64,000 nt of DNA from assembly GCF_900343155.1 (NCBI RefSeq), contig NZ_OUNG01000001.1:638211-702210 (forward strand), read 5' to 3'. The position numbers and the translations under genes are program-made. Positions 35,901 through 42,797 of this stretch are shown one piece after another. Each line of letters starts with the position of its first letter. The first letter of the stretch is position 1. The notes under the pieces were generated by a model. The model did no database searches and was not told the DNA's origin. It saw nothing but the letters and a program-made list of their open reading frames with translations. This DNA comes from Lactimicrobium massiliense. GTDB taxonomy: Bacteria; Bacillota_I; Bacilli_A; Erysipelotrichales; Erysipelotrichaceae.

Positions 35901-36316
35901 AGGCTGACAAAACCTGTGAGGTCATCATGATCATGCAGAGAAGCATCCACCTGCGGACACCACATCTGCAGCAGAAAGCAGCTGCCTGTTTCTGCAGGCA
36001 GCCGGCTGATCACGGCATAGGCACAGCGGCTGCTTCCCTTTTTGCCAGTAAAATGCATCTGCAGGTGAAGCGACTGATCAGGCCCGATATGGTCCAGCCC
36101 GGCGAAGTCATCTGCAGACATTCCTGTCCATGTGCCATGCACCAGTTCATGAAATTCATCCCAGGATGAACACTCATACATTTCCAGAACGGACTGATTG
36201 GCAAAAAGCACCTCTTCCTGATCATCTGCACTGATCACACAAATACCAGCCTGCAGCAGATCATAACAACGGTGCTTTTCTCCAAGCCACTGCGCAAAAG
36301 CATCATCCCGCATCAT
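32948..36316 (-). CDS. c-di-GMP phosphodiesterase (EAL) with PAS and two degenerate GGDEF regions
   Basis: 1122 residues, cytoplasmic. A PAS-like N-terminus is followed by a GGDEF-fold domain (about 155-310) whose signature is NADQF instead of GGDEF, so cyclase activity is unlikely. The EAL domain (about 315-570) keeps FEALARW, the Asn in SLNLS, HIEITE, WLDDFGSAYSSL, LIKLDM and LAEGVET, so phosphodiesterase activity is likely. PAS-like sensor regions follow, and a last GGDEF-like region (about 975-1110) again lacks the motif (HLDGCRF). A promoter TTGACA-N16-TACAAT lies upstream. GAGGTGA precedes the ATG. Confidence 0.9.
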   Translation of the reverse strand: MMRDDAFAQWLGEKHRCYDLLQAGICVISADDQEEVLFANQSVLEMYECSSWDEFHELVHGTWTGMSADDFAGLDHIGPDQSLHLQMHFTGKKGSSRCAYAVISRLPAETGSCFLLQMWCPQVDASLHDHDDLTGFVSLAVYQRRVNDLFGTGGTGAEKPWALVHFDIANFRGYNQRYGTDAGNRCLVLVASVLKDVIPDGLMCRVNADQFHVVLPPDDAEKKVEEVCALVNERMGTHIASLKAGIVYLHPHVSVKAVISGFGRAVHACAAIKNGSSRNTAVYDEKMQEMLDTRTYILDHLEQAMSSGWIQIWYQPVVHTYFRTVSSFEALARWQDPVRGMISPGIFVPILEQAGKIEKLDRYVMTQVVKDLHEKLLDGSQVVPVSLNLSQMDFQLMSPLDELNALTMRYQVPRHLLHIEITERVVAKSREQMETAINRFHEAGYDVWLDDFGSAYSSLNALHSYSFDLIKLDMEFFRNFDQRSRDIITSIVTMAKRLGMHTLAEGVETRDQLAFLRQIGCELIQGYYFSRPVPVALIPKTLAAGHLRLEKELEGAVYGAIGLMDIIAQNSAGLFLVDHGYVHVFAANHAFMRELENIGLNSLNALNQSLISASVSVQKKLHHYLESVLDGGEEKAVTVVLQDQYIRLQASMAAGVSDFWAGSLQIINISDDRQGAWSRGYDAVFRNLVLLYDSICCIDTEDDEVEVMFTHHLQIHPESHISGISALAQRFCHELVHACDQQRFLSFMDLSSLNSKLHDSSQGYVQDLFRVKDNTGNYLWTVFKAVQTVRDGRTDILICEAVDLWEHHSSRKELLPDFSRSMEPELPAVSTDMSQQEREELSVFHSFLKNAGIPFFWKDRQLRYRGVNDLTLDRLGGLSWQQIEGRTVRELGIMVDPDSPEKLEKDILQDGRTRNGGSLLHLPGSLRRRAVTEFPWYRGNQIAGVAGVVHTCAEDSCEVFLKDEKTGLFNIYGTMLAGENMVRSYRLSHENFFCAVIALHDEQRLIRFYGQEFVDRITEAAVGILSDVDDPGIIAAHLDGCRFCLLGKKHEAVRLVKIADRVAQCVSALCDTAGLNRRLRMDGAMAEGTEESSVLGMMKLLDQRLQDAKGMPQDFDSLREML

Positions 36317-36379
36317 TACCGTATCACCTCATCCGGCACAGCTATACAGCTGTATTGTCCCTGATTTCACATAGATGCT

Positions 36380-36407
36380 ATTGTATCCGCTTTCAATCTG
36401 TTGTCAA
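36380..36407 (-). promoter_or_regulatory. Promoter of the EAL phosphodiesterase gene
   Basis: Minus strand TTGACA (36407-36402), a 16-bp spacer, then TACAAT (36385-36380), giving a leader of about 57 nt. Confidence 0.7.
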
Positions 36408-36448
36408 TCTCACTCACACTTACACAAAAAGAGGGTATACTACCCGTA

Positions 36449-36583
36449 TTACGCCTCAATTGCTTTTATCAGTTTTGGCAGAATCTGCATCTTCCCTGAC
36501 AGAATATCCTTCTGCAGTGTGTATGGTCCATCCGTATCCGGATGCACATGACCTATCACCTATACCGGTTCTTTCTCTTCCAT
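36449..36583 (-). other. Possible short coding remnant with in-frame TAG
   Basis: After the resolvase-like gene, AGGAGG precedes ATG GAA GAG..., but a TAG stops it after seven codons. The frame continues from a GTG at 36559 as VIGHVHPDTDGPYTLQKDIL, then SGKMQILPKLIKAIEA and a stop. The composition looks protein-like, but I know no match. It could be a decayed gene, a GTG-started small protein or chance. The rest of the gap (36317-36448) holds only the phosphodiesterase promoter and a GGGTA/TACCC dyad near 36434. Confidence 0.25.
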
Positions 36584-36607
36584 CTATTATCCCTCCTGCT
36601 CCATCGC

Positions 36608-37066
36608 TCACTGCACAATGCCATTTTCAAGCAGATGGCGCTGCAGGGTTGCATATGCAATACCAAGCACCGCAGCCATTTCCTTCTTGGTAATCTCTTT
36701 ATTTACAAGCTGCTCGCACAACTGAGCAAACAATGCCATATCCAGCTCCTTGCTCTTGCGGCCGCGCTTTTTCTCTTCCTTTGGCTGACTGGCACCCCTG
36801 CCCTGAGCAAACAGGAAAGGAACGCCACGCTCACGCAGCTTCCCCAGCAGATCACGCATCTCCTCTGGAGAAAGACCACTGCAGTCATAGCCCTGCATCA
36901 TCAGGGTATCAGACCACGACAAAAGGGAAAGCATCTGCTCCATCTGTTGCCGTGATGACCCCACATCAACAAAAAGGCGGTCAAGATCAACTACTTTTGA
37001 AAAAAACAATTTCTTCGAAGTCTCAAAAACTTCATCATCATCTAAAACAGCATATCCGTATCTCAT
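36608..37066 (-). CDS. Resolvase-like protein lacking the catalytic serine
   Basis: 152 residues with the fold pattern of small serine recombinases: RYGYAVLDDDEVFETSKK (normally xGYARVSTxDQ), KVVDLDRLFVDVGSSRQQMEQMLSLLSWSDTLMM, then MRDLLGKLRERGVPFLFAQ, and a C-terminal helix-turn-helix (EITKKEMAAVLGIAYATLQRHLLENG) after a basic linker KKRGRKSK. The catalytic ARVS is replaced by AVLD, so no recombinase serine remains. The protein is more likely a DNA-binding regulator than an enzyme. No ribosome site precedes the ATG, so the start is uncertain. Confidence 0.72.
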   Translation of the reverse strand: MRYGYAVLDDDEVFETSKKLFFSKVVDLDRLFVDVGSSRQQMEQMLSLLSWSDTLMMQGYDCSGLSPEEMRDLLGKLRERGVPFLFAQGRGASQPKEEKKRGRKSKELDMALFAQLCEQLVNKEITKKEMAAVLGIAYATLQRHLLENGIVQ

Positions 37067-37232
37067 TGTGTATTCTGTCCGCGTATCTGTGTCTTTATCT
37101 TAATACAGAAAGTGCCACCAGCAAAAGGTTTTTTGCATGAAACCGGTGTCAGAGGCAGTCTTTGGAAGTCTGCCATGAAAAGAATGCCGTGCAGGTGTAT
37201 CATTAGGCGGTACCAAGCACGGAGGAATTCAC

Positions 37233-37931
37233 ATGAAAAAAGTCCCATTTGTCGCCGTCTGTGCCTGCCTTTTGATTCTGACAGGCTGCGGCGATCATAA
37301 AACTGATATTGAAAAGCCAACCATAGCGGCAAGTCCCACCCCGAGTGCAACACCGACACCAGCCCCAACTGAGCTGACCTATGTTCAGAAAATGGAGATG
37401 CTGGAAATCATCAACACTGATCTCAACGCTTCCTATGGCACCAAGGCACAGGTCTATGCTGATATGACTGCCACAGAATTCAGTCTGTCCGGCAGTACAG
37501 CATCCGCCAAAGGCTCCTACAAGTATCCCTCAACAGCAAAGACAGCCAACCAGAGTTTCTCCTATACGTTTGAAATCCTGGAAGATGGCGACGTGGAGAA
37601 GAAAGATGCCGATGTTGTTGCAGCAACGCCAACACCAACAGCAAGTTCTTCATCATCATCTTCTTCTGCCGGCAAAAAGGCAGACTATACGCCAACTGAG
37701 AAGTTTGACTTTACCTGCACATCCTCCATTACCGTCTATGGAAAGATGGAGGGCAGCGGCACTTACCGCGCAGATGTCGTAGACAGTGATGGCAAAATCG
37801 TCGCCAACGTCTTTCATGAGTCAACCCCGTTTGATACCACTAAGACGGTGGATCTGCCGGATGGTTCCTATTCTTTGTGGATCCTGCTGGACAATGCCGG
37901 CAACTGGGATCTCAACTACACAGTAAGCTGA
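37233..37931 (+). CDS. Lipoprotein of unknown function
   Basis: 232 residues. Lipoprotein signal peptide MKKVPFVAVCACLLILTGCG, then a Pro/Thr-rich spacer (SPTPSATPTPAPT), a domain around 45-130, a second low-complexity linker (TPTPTASSSSSSSS) and a C-terminal beta-rich domain (DFTCTSSITVYGKMEGSGTY...ILLDNAGNWDLNYTVS). No family recognised. It is attached to the outer face of the membrane. GGAGGAATTC precedes the ATG, and a terminator follows. The TPTP linkers resemble those of other surface proteins in this window. Confidence 0.85.
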   Translation: MKKVPFVAVCACLLILTGCGDHKTDIEKPTIAASPTPSATPTPAPTELTYVQKMEMLEIINTDLNASYGTKAQVYADMTATEFSLSGSTASAKGSYKYPSTAKTANQSFSYTFEILEDGDVEKKDADVVAATPTPTASSSSSSSSAGKKADYTPTEKFDFTCTSSITVYGKMEGSGTYRADVVDSDGKIVANVFHESTPFDTTKTVDLPDGSYSLWILLDNAGNWDLNYTVS

Positions 37932-37939
37932 ATGTGTCA

Positions 37940-37986
37940 CGCAAAACAGCGGTCTTTTCCATCACAGGAAGAAGCCGCTGTTTTAT
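37940..37986 (+). terminator. Terminator after the lipoprotein gene
   Basis: AAAACAGCGG / CCGCTGTTTT stem followed by ATTTTGG. Confidence 0.82.
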
Positions 37987-37994
37987 TTTGGTCC

Positions 37995-38672
37995 CTACAC
38001 AGACAGATGATGAGTGCGCCGGATATACAGATCATAAAACAGGCTGCCGGTTCTGCCCTCAGCCGGATAGTCAGAGCCGCTCAGAACCAGCGGATAGCGG
38101 CCGCAGGCATTGATCAGCTTCGTACCGGCCGGATGGATGATCTCACGCTGGAACGGTGCGCCATAGCTGGCATGCACATGGCCATACACCATGTACTTTG
38201 GCCCCCATCTTGTCAGCAGATCATTGAAGCAGGCAAAACCACGGTGGGCAGGATCCTTTCCATCCCCAAAGCCAAGACATGGGGCGTGGCTCACAAACAG
38301 ATCAAAGCCTCCTGTAAACCTGAGCATGCCTTCCAGATGCCGGATGCGCTTATGCATCTGCCTTTCCGTATACATATCTTTGCCGTCATGATAGCGCATG
38401 GATCCGCCCAGTCCCAGAATACGCAGGCCATGAAAGTTATAAACTGTATCATCAATATCAATACAGCCCAGCGGCGGATGATGATCATAGAGAGAATCGT
38501 GATTGCCGCGCACATACAGCAGCGGAATATTGGCTACGGTGGTAAGAAACTCCAGATAATCCGGTGAAAGATCACCGCAGGACACAATCAGATCATAGCC
38601 TGCTGTTTTCTCCGGTTCCCAATAGTCCCACAGCCCCCTGTCCTCAATATCTGCCAGCAGAAGCAGTTTCAT
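37995..38672 (-). CDS. Metallophosphoesterase
   Basis: Calcineurin-like phosphoesterase, 225 aa: LLLADIEDRG, IVSCGDLSPDY, VRGNHDS, FVSHAPCLG and YGHVHASYG supply the metal ligands. The first motif is DxE instead of the common DxH. It lacks a signal peptide, so it is cytoplasmic. It overlaps the stop of the ParB-like/BMP gene by ATGA, so the two proteins are co-translated and probably act together. Substrate unknown; nucleotide or nucleoside-related compounds are possible because the partner has a nucleoside-binding-type domain. Confidence 0.88.
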   Translation of the reverse strand: MKLLLLADIEDRGLWDYWEPEKTAGYDLIVSCGDLSPDYLEFLTTVANIPLLYVRGNHDSLYDHHPPLGCIDIDDTVYNFHGLRILGLGGSMRYHDGKDMYTERQMHKRIRHLEGMLRFTGGFDLFVSHAPCLGFGDGKDPAHRGFACFNDLLTRWGPKYMVYGHVHASYGAPFQREIIHPAGTKLINACGRYPLVLSGSDYPAEGRTGSLFYDLYIRRTHHLSV

Positions 38673-40519
38673 TGTGCCTCCATCCGGCGTATCTCCGCCG
38701 CCGTCTCTTCATCAAATTCATGCATATCAGGCATCTTTCCCTCAACATTCTCATACAGCCAGTCCATTTCCAGAATCTGCTTTGCGTCCAGCATTCCTGT
38801 GCTGTTTCTGACATTGCCTTCCTGGTCCTTCAGCAAACCGCTGAAGATCGCAAAATCATCCCGGCGCAGACTGCAGCGCAGCGCATCCACCAGCCGGAAA
38901 GAAGCAGGAGGCAGCTGATCAGAACAATGCAGATCAAGCACACCGGACCTGATACCCCACCACTGACTGTTGCGTCCGGGCTTTTCGCCCGCCAGAATGC
39001 CGCGGATCAGCTTTTCATAGAAAGCACCCCAGTTGCGCACAGGCGCGGCCAGATGAATCACTTTGCCGCCCTCTCTGCGGCAGAGCCCATATGCCGGTTC
39101 ATCATTATCAGGATAAATCAGATCCCTGGCTGCATAGATTGAAATATGTTCCCGGGCAAGCAGGGCATTGCTGTCCGCATCCCTGCGGTCTGCCCAGATG
39201 GCCATGACAGACGCATCCGGCCTGATCATCTGGGCACCGATGGCAAACGCATTGAGCTCTGCAGCTGTACCATAGACAGGCGAAGGCACAACATAGCCGA
39301 TACGGCCTGATTCACTCAGCTGCCCAGCCAGCGCCCCCATCAGAAATTTCACTTCAAAATCACGGGTAGCATATGAATGCAGCGTATGATTCTCCAGAAA
39401 CAAGGAACAGTTGTATACCTGGATTTCCGGATGCAGAATCGCCTGGCGAAGAGCAGCTGTCCGCTGCAGAATACTGGTTGTAAAGATCACCTGTGCTCCC
39501 TTTCCTGCCGCATCCGCAAAGGCCGCCTCCGTTAGTTCATCACTGCTGCAGCCGTCATACACCATCGTTCTGACAATGCCCTCAAACACATTTTCAACAT
39601 ATATTCTGCCGATTTCATGATCAGATACCGCGCTGTCATTCTGCCGGACAGGATAGATAAAAGCTGCCCGCAGAGGATTTCTCTCACTGTAAACCGGGCT
39701 GAAATTCAGCAGGCTGAAACGCTTCTGTCTGGGATCTTCCGGCATCATCTGCACGCCGGCATCCGCTTCTGAGCGCAGAATCAGTTCTTTCTGCATGCCA
39801 ATGATCCGGCGGGCAACAGAAGAACGGGAATAATCCAGAAGACTGTCAAACTGGTAGGTCAGAAGATAGAGAAGAAAGGCATCACTGGCACAGAGAGAAA
39901 CCTTGTCGCTCCTGATTTCCTGATAGACACTCTCAAAGCGGAAAAAGCCGCCCTGCACAGTATGAATCAGATCATCCGGCCAGGGCGTCACAAGATCCCT
40001 GTCCAGCAGAGCCGCCAGACGCTTATAGCTGCCGGCCTTTGTAAACTGGATATTGTAGATCGGACAGACCCTGTAGAAGGACAGAAACTCTTCATAGACC
40101 GCCGGCATGTGATCGCTCATCACCCTGGTGACATCCGCCATGATGGAAGGATTGCCAAGATACTTCATCACCGACACACGCTTGTTGCCCTCCTGCACAT
40201 AGAAGCGGCCAAGATATTCTCTGACCTGAACGGGATCGTCAATGCCATCTTCCGTCTGCACCTGATACACATTCATCCATTTGCGGGCGAATTCAGTACT
40301 TTCCGCCATAACTGGCATATAATTGTCCGCAAATGAAACTGTCCGCATAGCCGTTACGGTTCCCGCTACCAGTGACAGCGGAATTTCCATTACGCCAAGC
40401 GGCACCTGCCGGCAGGTGCCATGCACCAGTTCATCCAGTACCGGCAGCCCATGTCCGTGCCGAAGAGCCCGTTCTCCTTCCCGGCGGGCTTTCTGATACT
40501 CCTGCAGCGCATCGCTCAT
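38669..40519 (-). CDS. Cytoplasmic fusion: ParB-like N-domain and BMP-type ligand-binding domain
   Basis: 616 residues with no signal peptide. The first 250 or so include VREYLGRFYVQEGNKRVSVMKYLG, a ParB/sulfiredoxin-like nucleotide-binding pattern. From about residue 280, PLRAAFIYPVRQNDSAVSDHEIGRIYVENVFEGI starts a BMP (Med/PnrA) family binding domain, with IFTTSILQRTAALRQAI, YVVPSPVYGTAAELNAFAIGAQ and WWGIRSGVLDLHCSDQLP. Classic BMP proteins are secreted nucleoside-binding lipoproteins, so this cytoplasmic version is more likely a sensor. AGGAGG precedes the ATG. It is co-translated with a metallophosphoesterase. Confidence 0.75.
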   Translation of the reverse strand: MSDALQEYQKARREGERALRHGHGLPVLDELVHGTCRQVPLGVMEIPLSLVAGTVTAMRTVSFADNYMPVMAESTEFARKWMNVYQVQTEDGIDDPVQVREYLGRFYVQEGNKRVSVMKYLGNPSIMADVTRVMSDHMPAVYEEFLSFYRVCPIYNIQFTKAGSYKRLAALLDRDLVTPWPDDLIHTVQGGFFRFESVYQEIRSDKVSLCASDAFLLYLLTYQFDSLLDYSRSSVARRIIGMQKELILRSEADAGVQMMPEDPRQKRFSLLNFSPVYSERNPLRAAFIYPVRQNDSAVSDHEIGRIYVENVFEGIVRTMVYDGCSSDELTEAAFADAAGKGAQVIFTTSILQRTAALRQAILHPEIQVYNCSLFLENHTLHSYATRDFEVKFLMGALAGQLSESGRIGYVVPSPVYGTAAELNAFAIGAQMIRPDASVMAIWADRRDADSNALLAREHISIYAARDLIYPDNDEPAYGLCRREGGKVIHLAAPVRNWGAFYEKLIRGILAGEKPGRNSQWWGIRSGVLDLHCSDQLPPASFRLVDALRCSLRRDDFAIFSGLLKDQEGNVRNSTGMLDAKQILEMDWLYENVEGKMPDMHEFDEETAAEIRRMEAQ

Positions 40520-40552
40520 CTCTTTCCCCTCCTTGCACAGTCAATTATAAGA

Positions 40553-40592
40553 AAACAAAAAGATGGCTGTACACCATCTTTCCGCCAATGCA
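40553..40592 (-). terminator. Terminator after the PDZ-protein gene
   Basis: AAAGATGG / CCATCTTTTT stem-loop with T-rich tail on the minus strand. Confidence 0.85.
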
Positions 40593-40602
40593 TCTTTCTT
40601 CT

Positions 40603-41409
40603 TCAGGCTTTCTGATTATCCTGCGAAGCAACACTGTTCTTCGAAATCAGAGTCACATCCGCCGTTACTTCCTGACCATCACGCTTCAAAGTCAGTGTTA
40701 CCGTATCACCAACATCCTTGCCGGCGATATATTCTGCCAGTGCGCTGACACCAGTGACCTCCGTATTGTCCGCTTTGACAATGCGGTCGCCAACCTTGAC
40801 GCCGGCATCTGCCGCATTGGATCCATCGGCAATCGATACAACGTAAACACCGCCTTCCTGATCATCTGAAGCCTGTACCTGCTGCACCGTAATGCCAAGA
40901 GCAGCCTGAGACGCAAACGGATTGTCAGAATCATCCTCATCGCCATCCGCACCCTGGGTACTCTGTGCCGGGGCCTTGTCAGAACCATCATCCCATTGCT
41001 CAGGCAGCTGGCCAAATATCTTCTCCAGATCATCCCGGTCAGAAGAAGCTGTCTGCTTCTGCGCATGGCCAGGGCCTATATAATTGGCAGTCACACCGCC
41101 CAGAAAGCCACAGCCAAAGCACAGCACGCAGATACCGGCAATCTGCCAGATCTTCCTGTGGCTGCCTTTCTTCTTTGCAGGTTTTGCAGGCTGCGGCGAT
41201 TCCGCCTTCACATCATCCGGCTTTGATTCCGCTTGATCTTTCCTGTTTTCCTGGTCAGCCTGCTTCTGCTGCTCTGCTATTTCTGTATTCTGCGGTGCAG
41301 CACTTTTCTTTTCCGATGCCGCAGGTGATGAAACTTCTTTTTCAGCAGATGACGCATCCCTGCTTTCTTCACCTGCATTGTTCTTTTCGTTGTCTTTGCT
41401 TTCTGACAT
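40603..41409 (-). CDS. Membrane-anchored PDZ-domain protein without protease domain
   Basis: About 268 residues. A charged Ser/Glu/Lys-rich cytoplasmic N-terminus (about 1-90) leads to one membrane segment (IWQIAGICVLCFGCGFLGGVTANYIG, about 98-122). A short acidic linker and a C-terminal PDZ domain follow (ITVQQVQASDDQEGGVYVVSIADGSNAADAGVKVGDRIVKADNTEV). The arrangement is that of HtrA/DegP, but the trypsin-like domain that should sit between the membrane segment and PDZ is absent. AAGGAG before ATG 41409 decides the start. It could be an adaptor or inhibitor of an HtrA protease. Confidence 0.85.
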   Translation of the reverse strand: MSESKDNEKNNAGEESRDASSAEKEVSSPAASEKKSAAPQNTEIAEQQKQADQENRKDQAESKPDDVKAESPQPAKPAKKKGSHRKIWQIAGICVLCFGCGFLGGVTANYIGPGHAQKQTASSDRDDLEKIFGQLPEQWDDGSDKAPAQSTQGADGDEDDSDNPFASQAALGITVQQVQASDDQEGGVYVVSIADGSNAADAGVKVGDRIVKADNTEVTGVSALAEYIAGKDVGDTVTLTLKRDGQEVTADVTLISKNSVASQDNQKA

Positions 41410-41502
41410 GTCACTCACTCCTTCCATGTTTGCATACCCATGGTAACCCCTCTTTGTGAACTCTGTCTGAACAGCAGCGGAAACAATGGCGATATCCGCA
41501 TC

Positions 41503-42561
41503 TTACTGCAGCTTCATATCACCGTCTTTGATCCAGCCGAAATGCTCTTCCAGGCGGCAGAACACCACAGACAGCAGTGCCGGCAGAACAAAGCAGATCA
41601 ATGCCATTCCCAGCCAGTCCATGCCGGTAATGCCGGTCTTTGCGCCATTGGCAATATCACTGACCCAGCCGGAATAGATGCCGATCTGCCCGACAAAGCC
41701 GCAGGTACCCATGCCGGAAGAAACTGCCGGTCCATTATTCTGCAGATGGAACACGCATGTGGCCAGTGGGCCAGTGATGGCACTGGCAAGGATCGGAGGC
41801 AGCCAGATCCGCGGGTTTTTGATGATATTGGGCATCTGCAGCATGCTTGTGCCAATGCCCTGGGATACCAGTCCGCCCACGCCGTTTTCACGGAAAGACA
41901 TCACGGCAAAGCCGATCATCTGTGCACAGCATCCGGCAACTGCGGCACCTCCGGCAAGCCCGGTCAGAGAAAGCGCAGCACAGATCGCTGCAGAAGAGAT
42001 CGGCAGGGTTAAAGCAATGCCGGTTATTACTGCTACAATCATGCCCATAACAAATGGCTGCTGTTCCGTTGCCCACATGATGATGGAGCCAAGTGAGGAA
42101 GCAGCAGCACCGATTGCCGGTGCCCAAAGCATGCTGAGGCCGGCACCGACAATCAGAGTGACTGCCGGCGTAACCAGAATGTCAATTTTTGTTTCACCAG
42201 AGACAAGCTTGCCGCATTCTGTTGCAATAATAGCAATGATATAGACAGCCAGAGGACCGCCGGCGCCGCCCAGCTTATTGGCTGCTGCACCAACGCCCAC
42301 CATCGTAAACAGAACAAGCTGCGGCGCATGCAGTGCAAACGCAATCGAAGCAGCCATGGCCGCCCCGGCAGCCCCTGAAGCATAGGCGCCAATATCCGAA
42401 AGAAAACCAAGATGGAGCTGTGTTCCTGCCGTAGACAGAATCGTACCAATCAGCAGGGAAGCAAACAATCCTTTCGCCATAGCACCCATCGCATCAATCA
42501 GATAGCGATCCGCTGAGAACACAATATCCTTGCTGGCAAGATATTCCCTTACTTTTTCCAT
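41503..42561 (-). CDS. PfoR-like / PTS EIIC_2-family membrane protein
   Basis: 352 residues, about eight to ten membrane segments. The pattern KVREYLASKDIVFSADRYLIDAMGAMAKGLFASLLIGTI, GGAGGPLAVYIIAIIATECGKLVSGETKIDILVTP and NNGPAVSSGMGTCGFVGQIGIYSG fits the stand-alone EIIC-like proteins related to PfoR. No EIIA or EIIB domain is present or nearby, so transport through the PTS is doubtful. AGGAGAGGG precedes the ATG. Two copies of GTCATCATGAC lie upstream and probably control it. Confidence 0.85.
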   Translation of the reverse strand: MEKVREYLASKDIVFSADRYLIDAMGAMAKGLFASLLIGTILSTAGTQLHLGFLSDIGAYASGAAGAAMAASIAFALHAPQLVLFTMVGVGAAANKLGGAGGPLAVYIIAIIATECGKLVSGETKIDILVTPAVTLIVGAGLSMLWAPAIGAAASSLGSIIMWATEQQPFVMGMIVAVITGIALTLPISSAAICAALSLTGLAGGAAVAGCCAQMIGFAVMSFRENGVGGLVSQGIGTSMLQMPNIIKNPRIWLPPILASAITGPLATCVFHLQNNGPAVSSGMGTCGFVGQIGIYSGWVSDIANGAKTGITGMDWLGMALICFVLPALLSVVFCRLEEHFGWIKDGDMKLQ

Positions 42562-42614
42562 ATATCCCTCTCCTTTTCAGCATGTTCCGTTATACAACCT
42601 GCTCATGCATTTGT

Positions 42615-42650
42615 ATAGTCATCATGACTATTATTTATTGTCATCATGAC
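42615..42650. promoter_or_regulatory. Tandem operator before the EIIC gene
   Basis: Palindrome ATAGTCA-TCA-TGACTAT at 42615-42631 and its core repeat GTCATCATGAC at 42640-42650. The cores are 22 bp apart, two turns of the helix, which suits two dimers binding side by side 55-90 bp before the start codon. Confidence 0.65.
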
Positions 42651-42756
42651 TATATCTTTGAAAAGGGATTCATTTTCCAAGCTCAGCCATGCTCTTCCCT
42701 ATGCCAGGCCCAAAAAATCATTCTGAAAATTCTGCACTGGCTTTCATCAAAAAAAG

Positions 42757-42797
42757 AAAAAAGCATGCAGATGTGCAAAGCATCATCATGCTTTGAC
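42757..42797 (-). terminator. Probable terminator of the MFS gene
   Basis: AAAGCATG / CATGCTTT stem overlapping the stop codon, followed on the minus strand by TTTTTTC. Confidence 0.6.

Noticed and set aside
34994..36169. Long plus-strand open frame opposite the EAL phosphodiesterase
   Set aside because: A shadow of the real gene; no domain and no ribosome site.
36608..37066. Active resolvase or invertase
   Set aside because: The catalytic serine motif is absent and no inverted crossover sites flank the gene.
42615..42650. Riboswitch before the EIIC gene
   Set aside because: The short symmetric repeats look like a DNA operator and there is no room for an aptamer.
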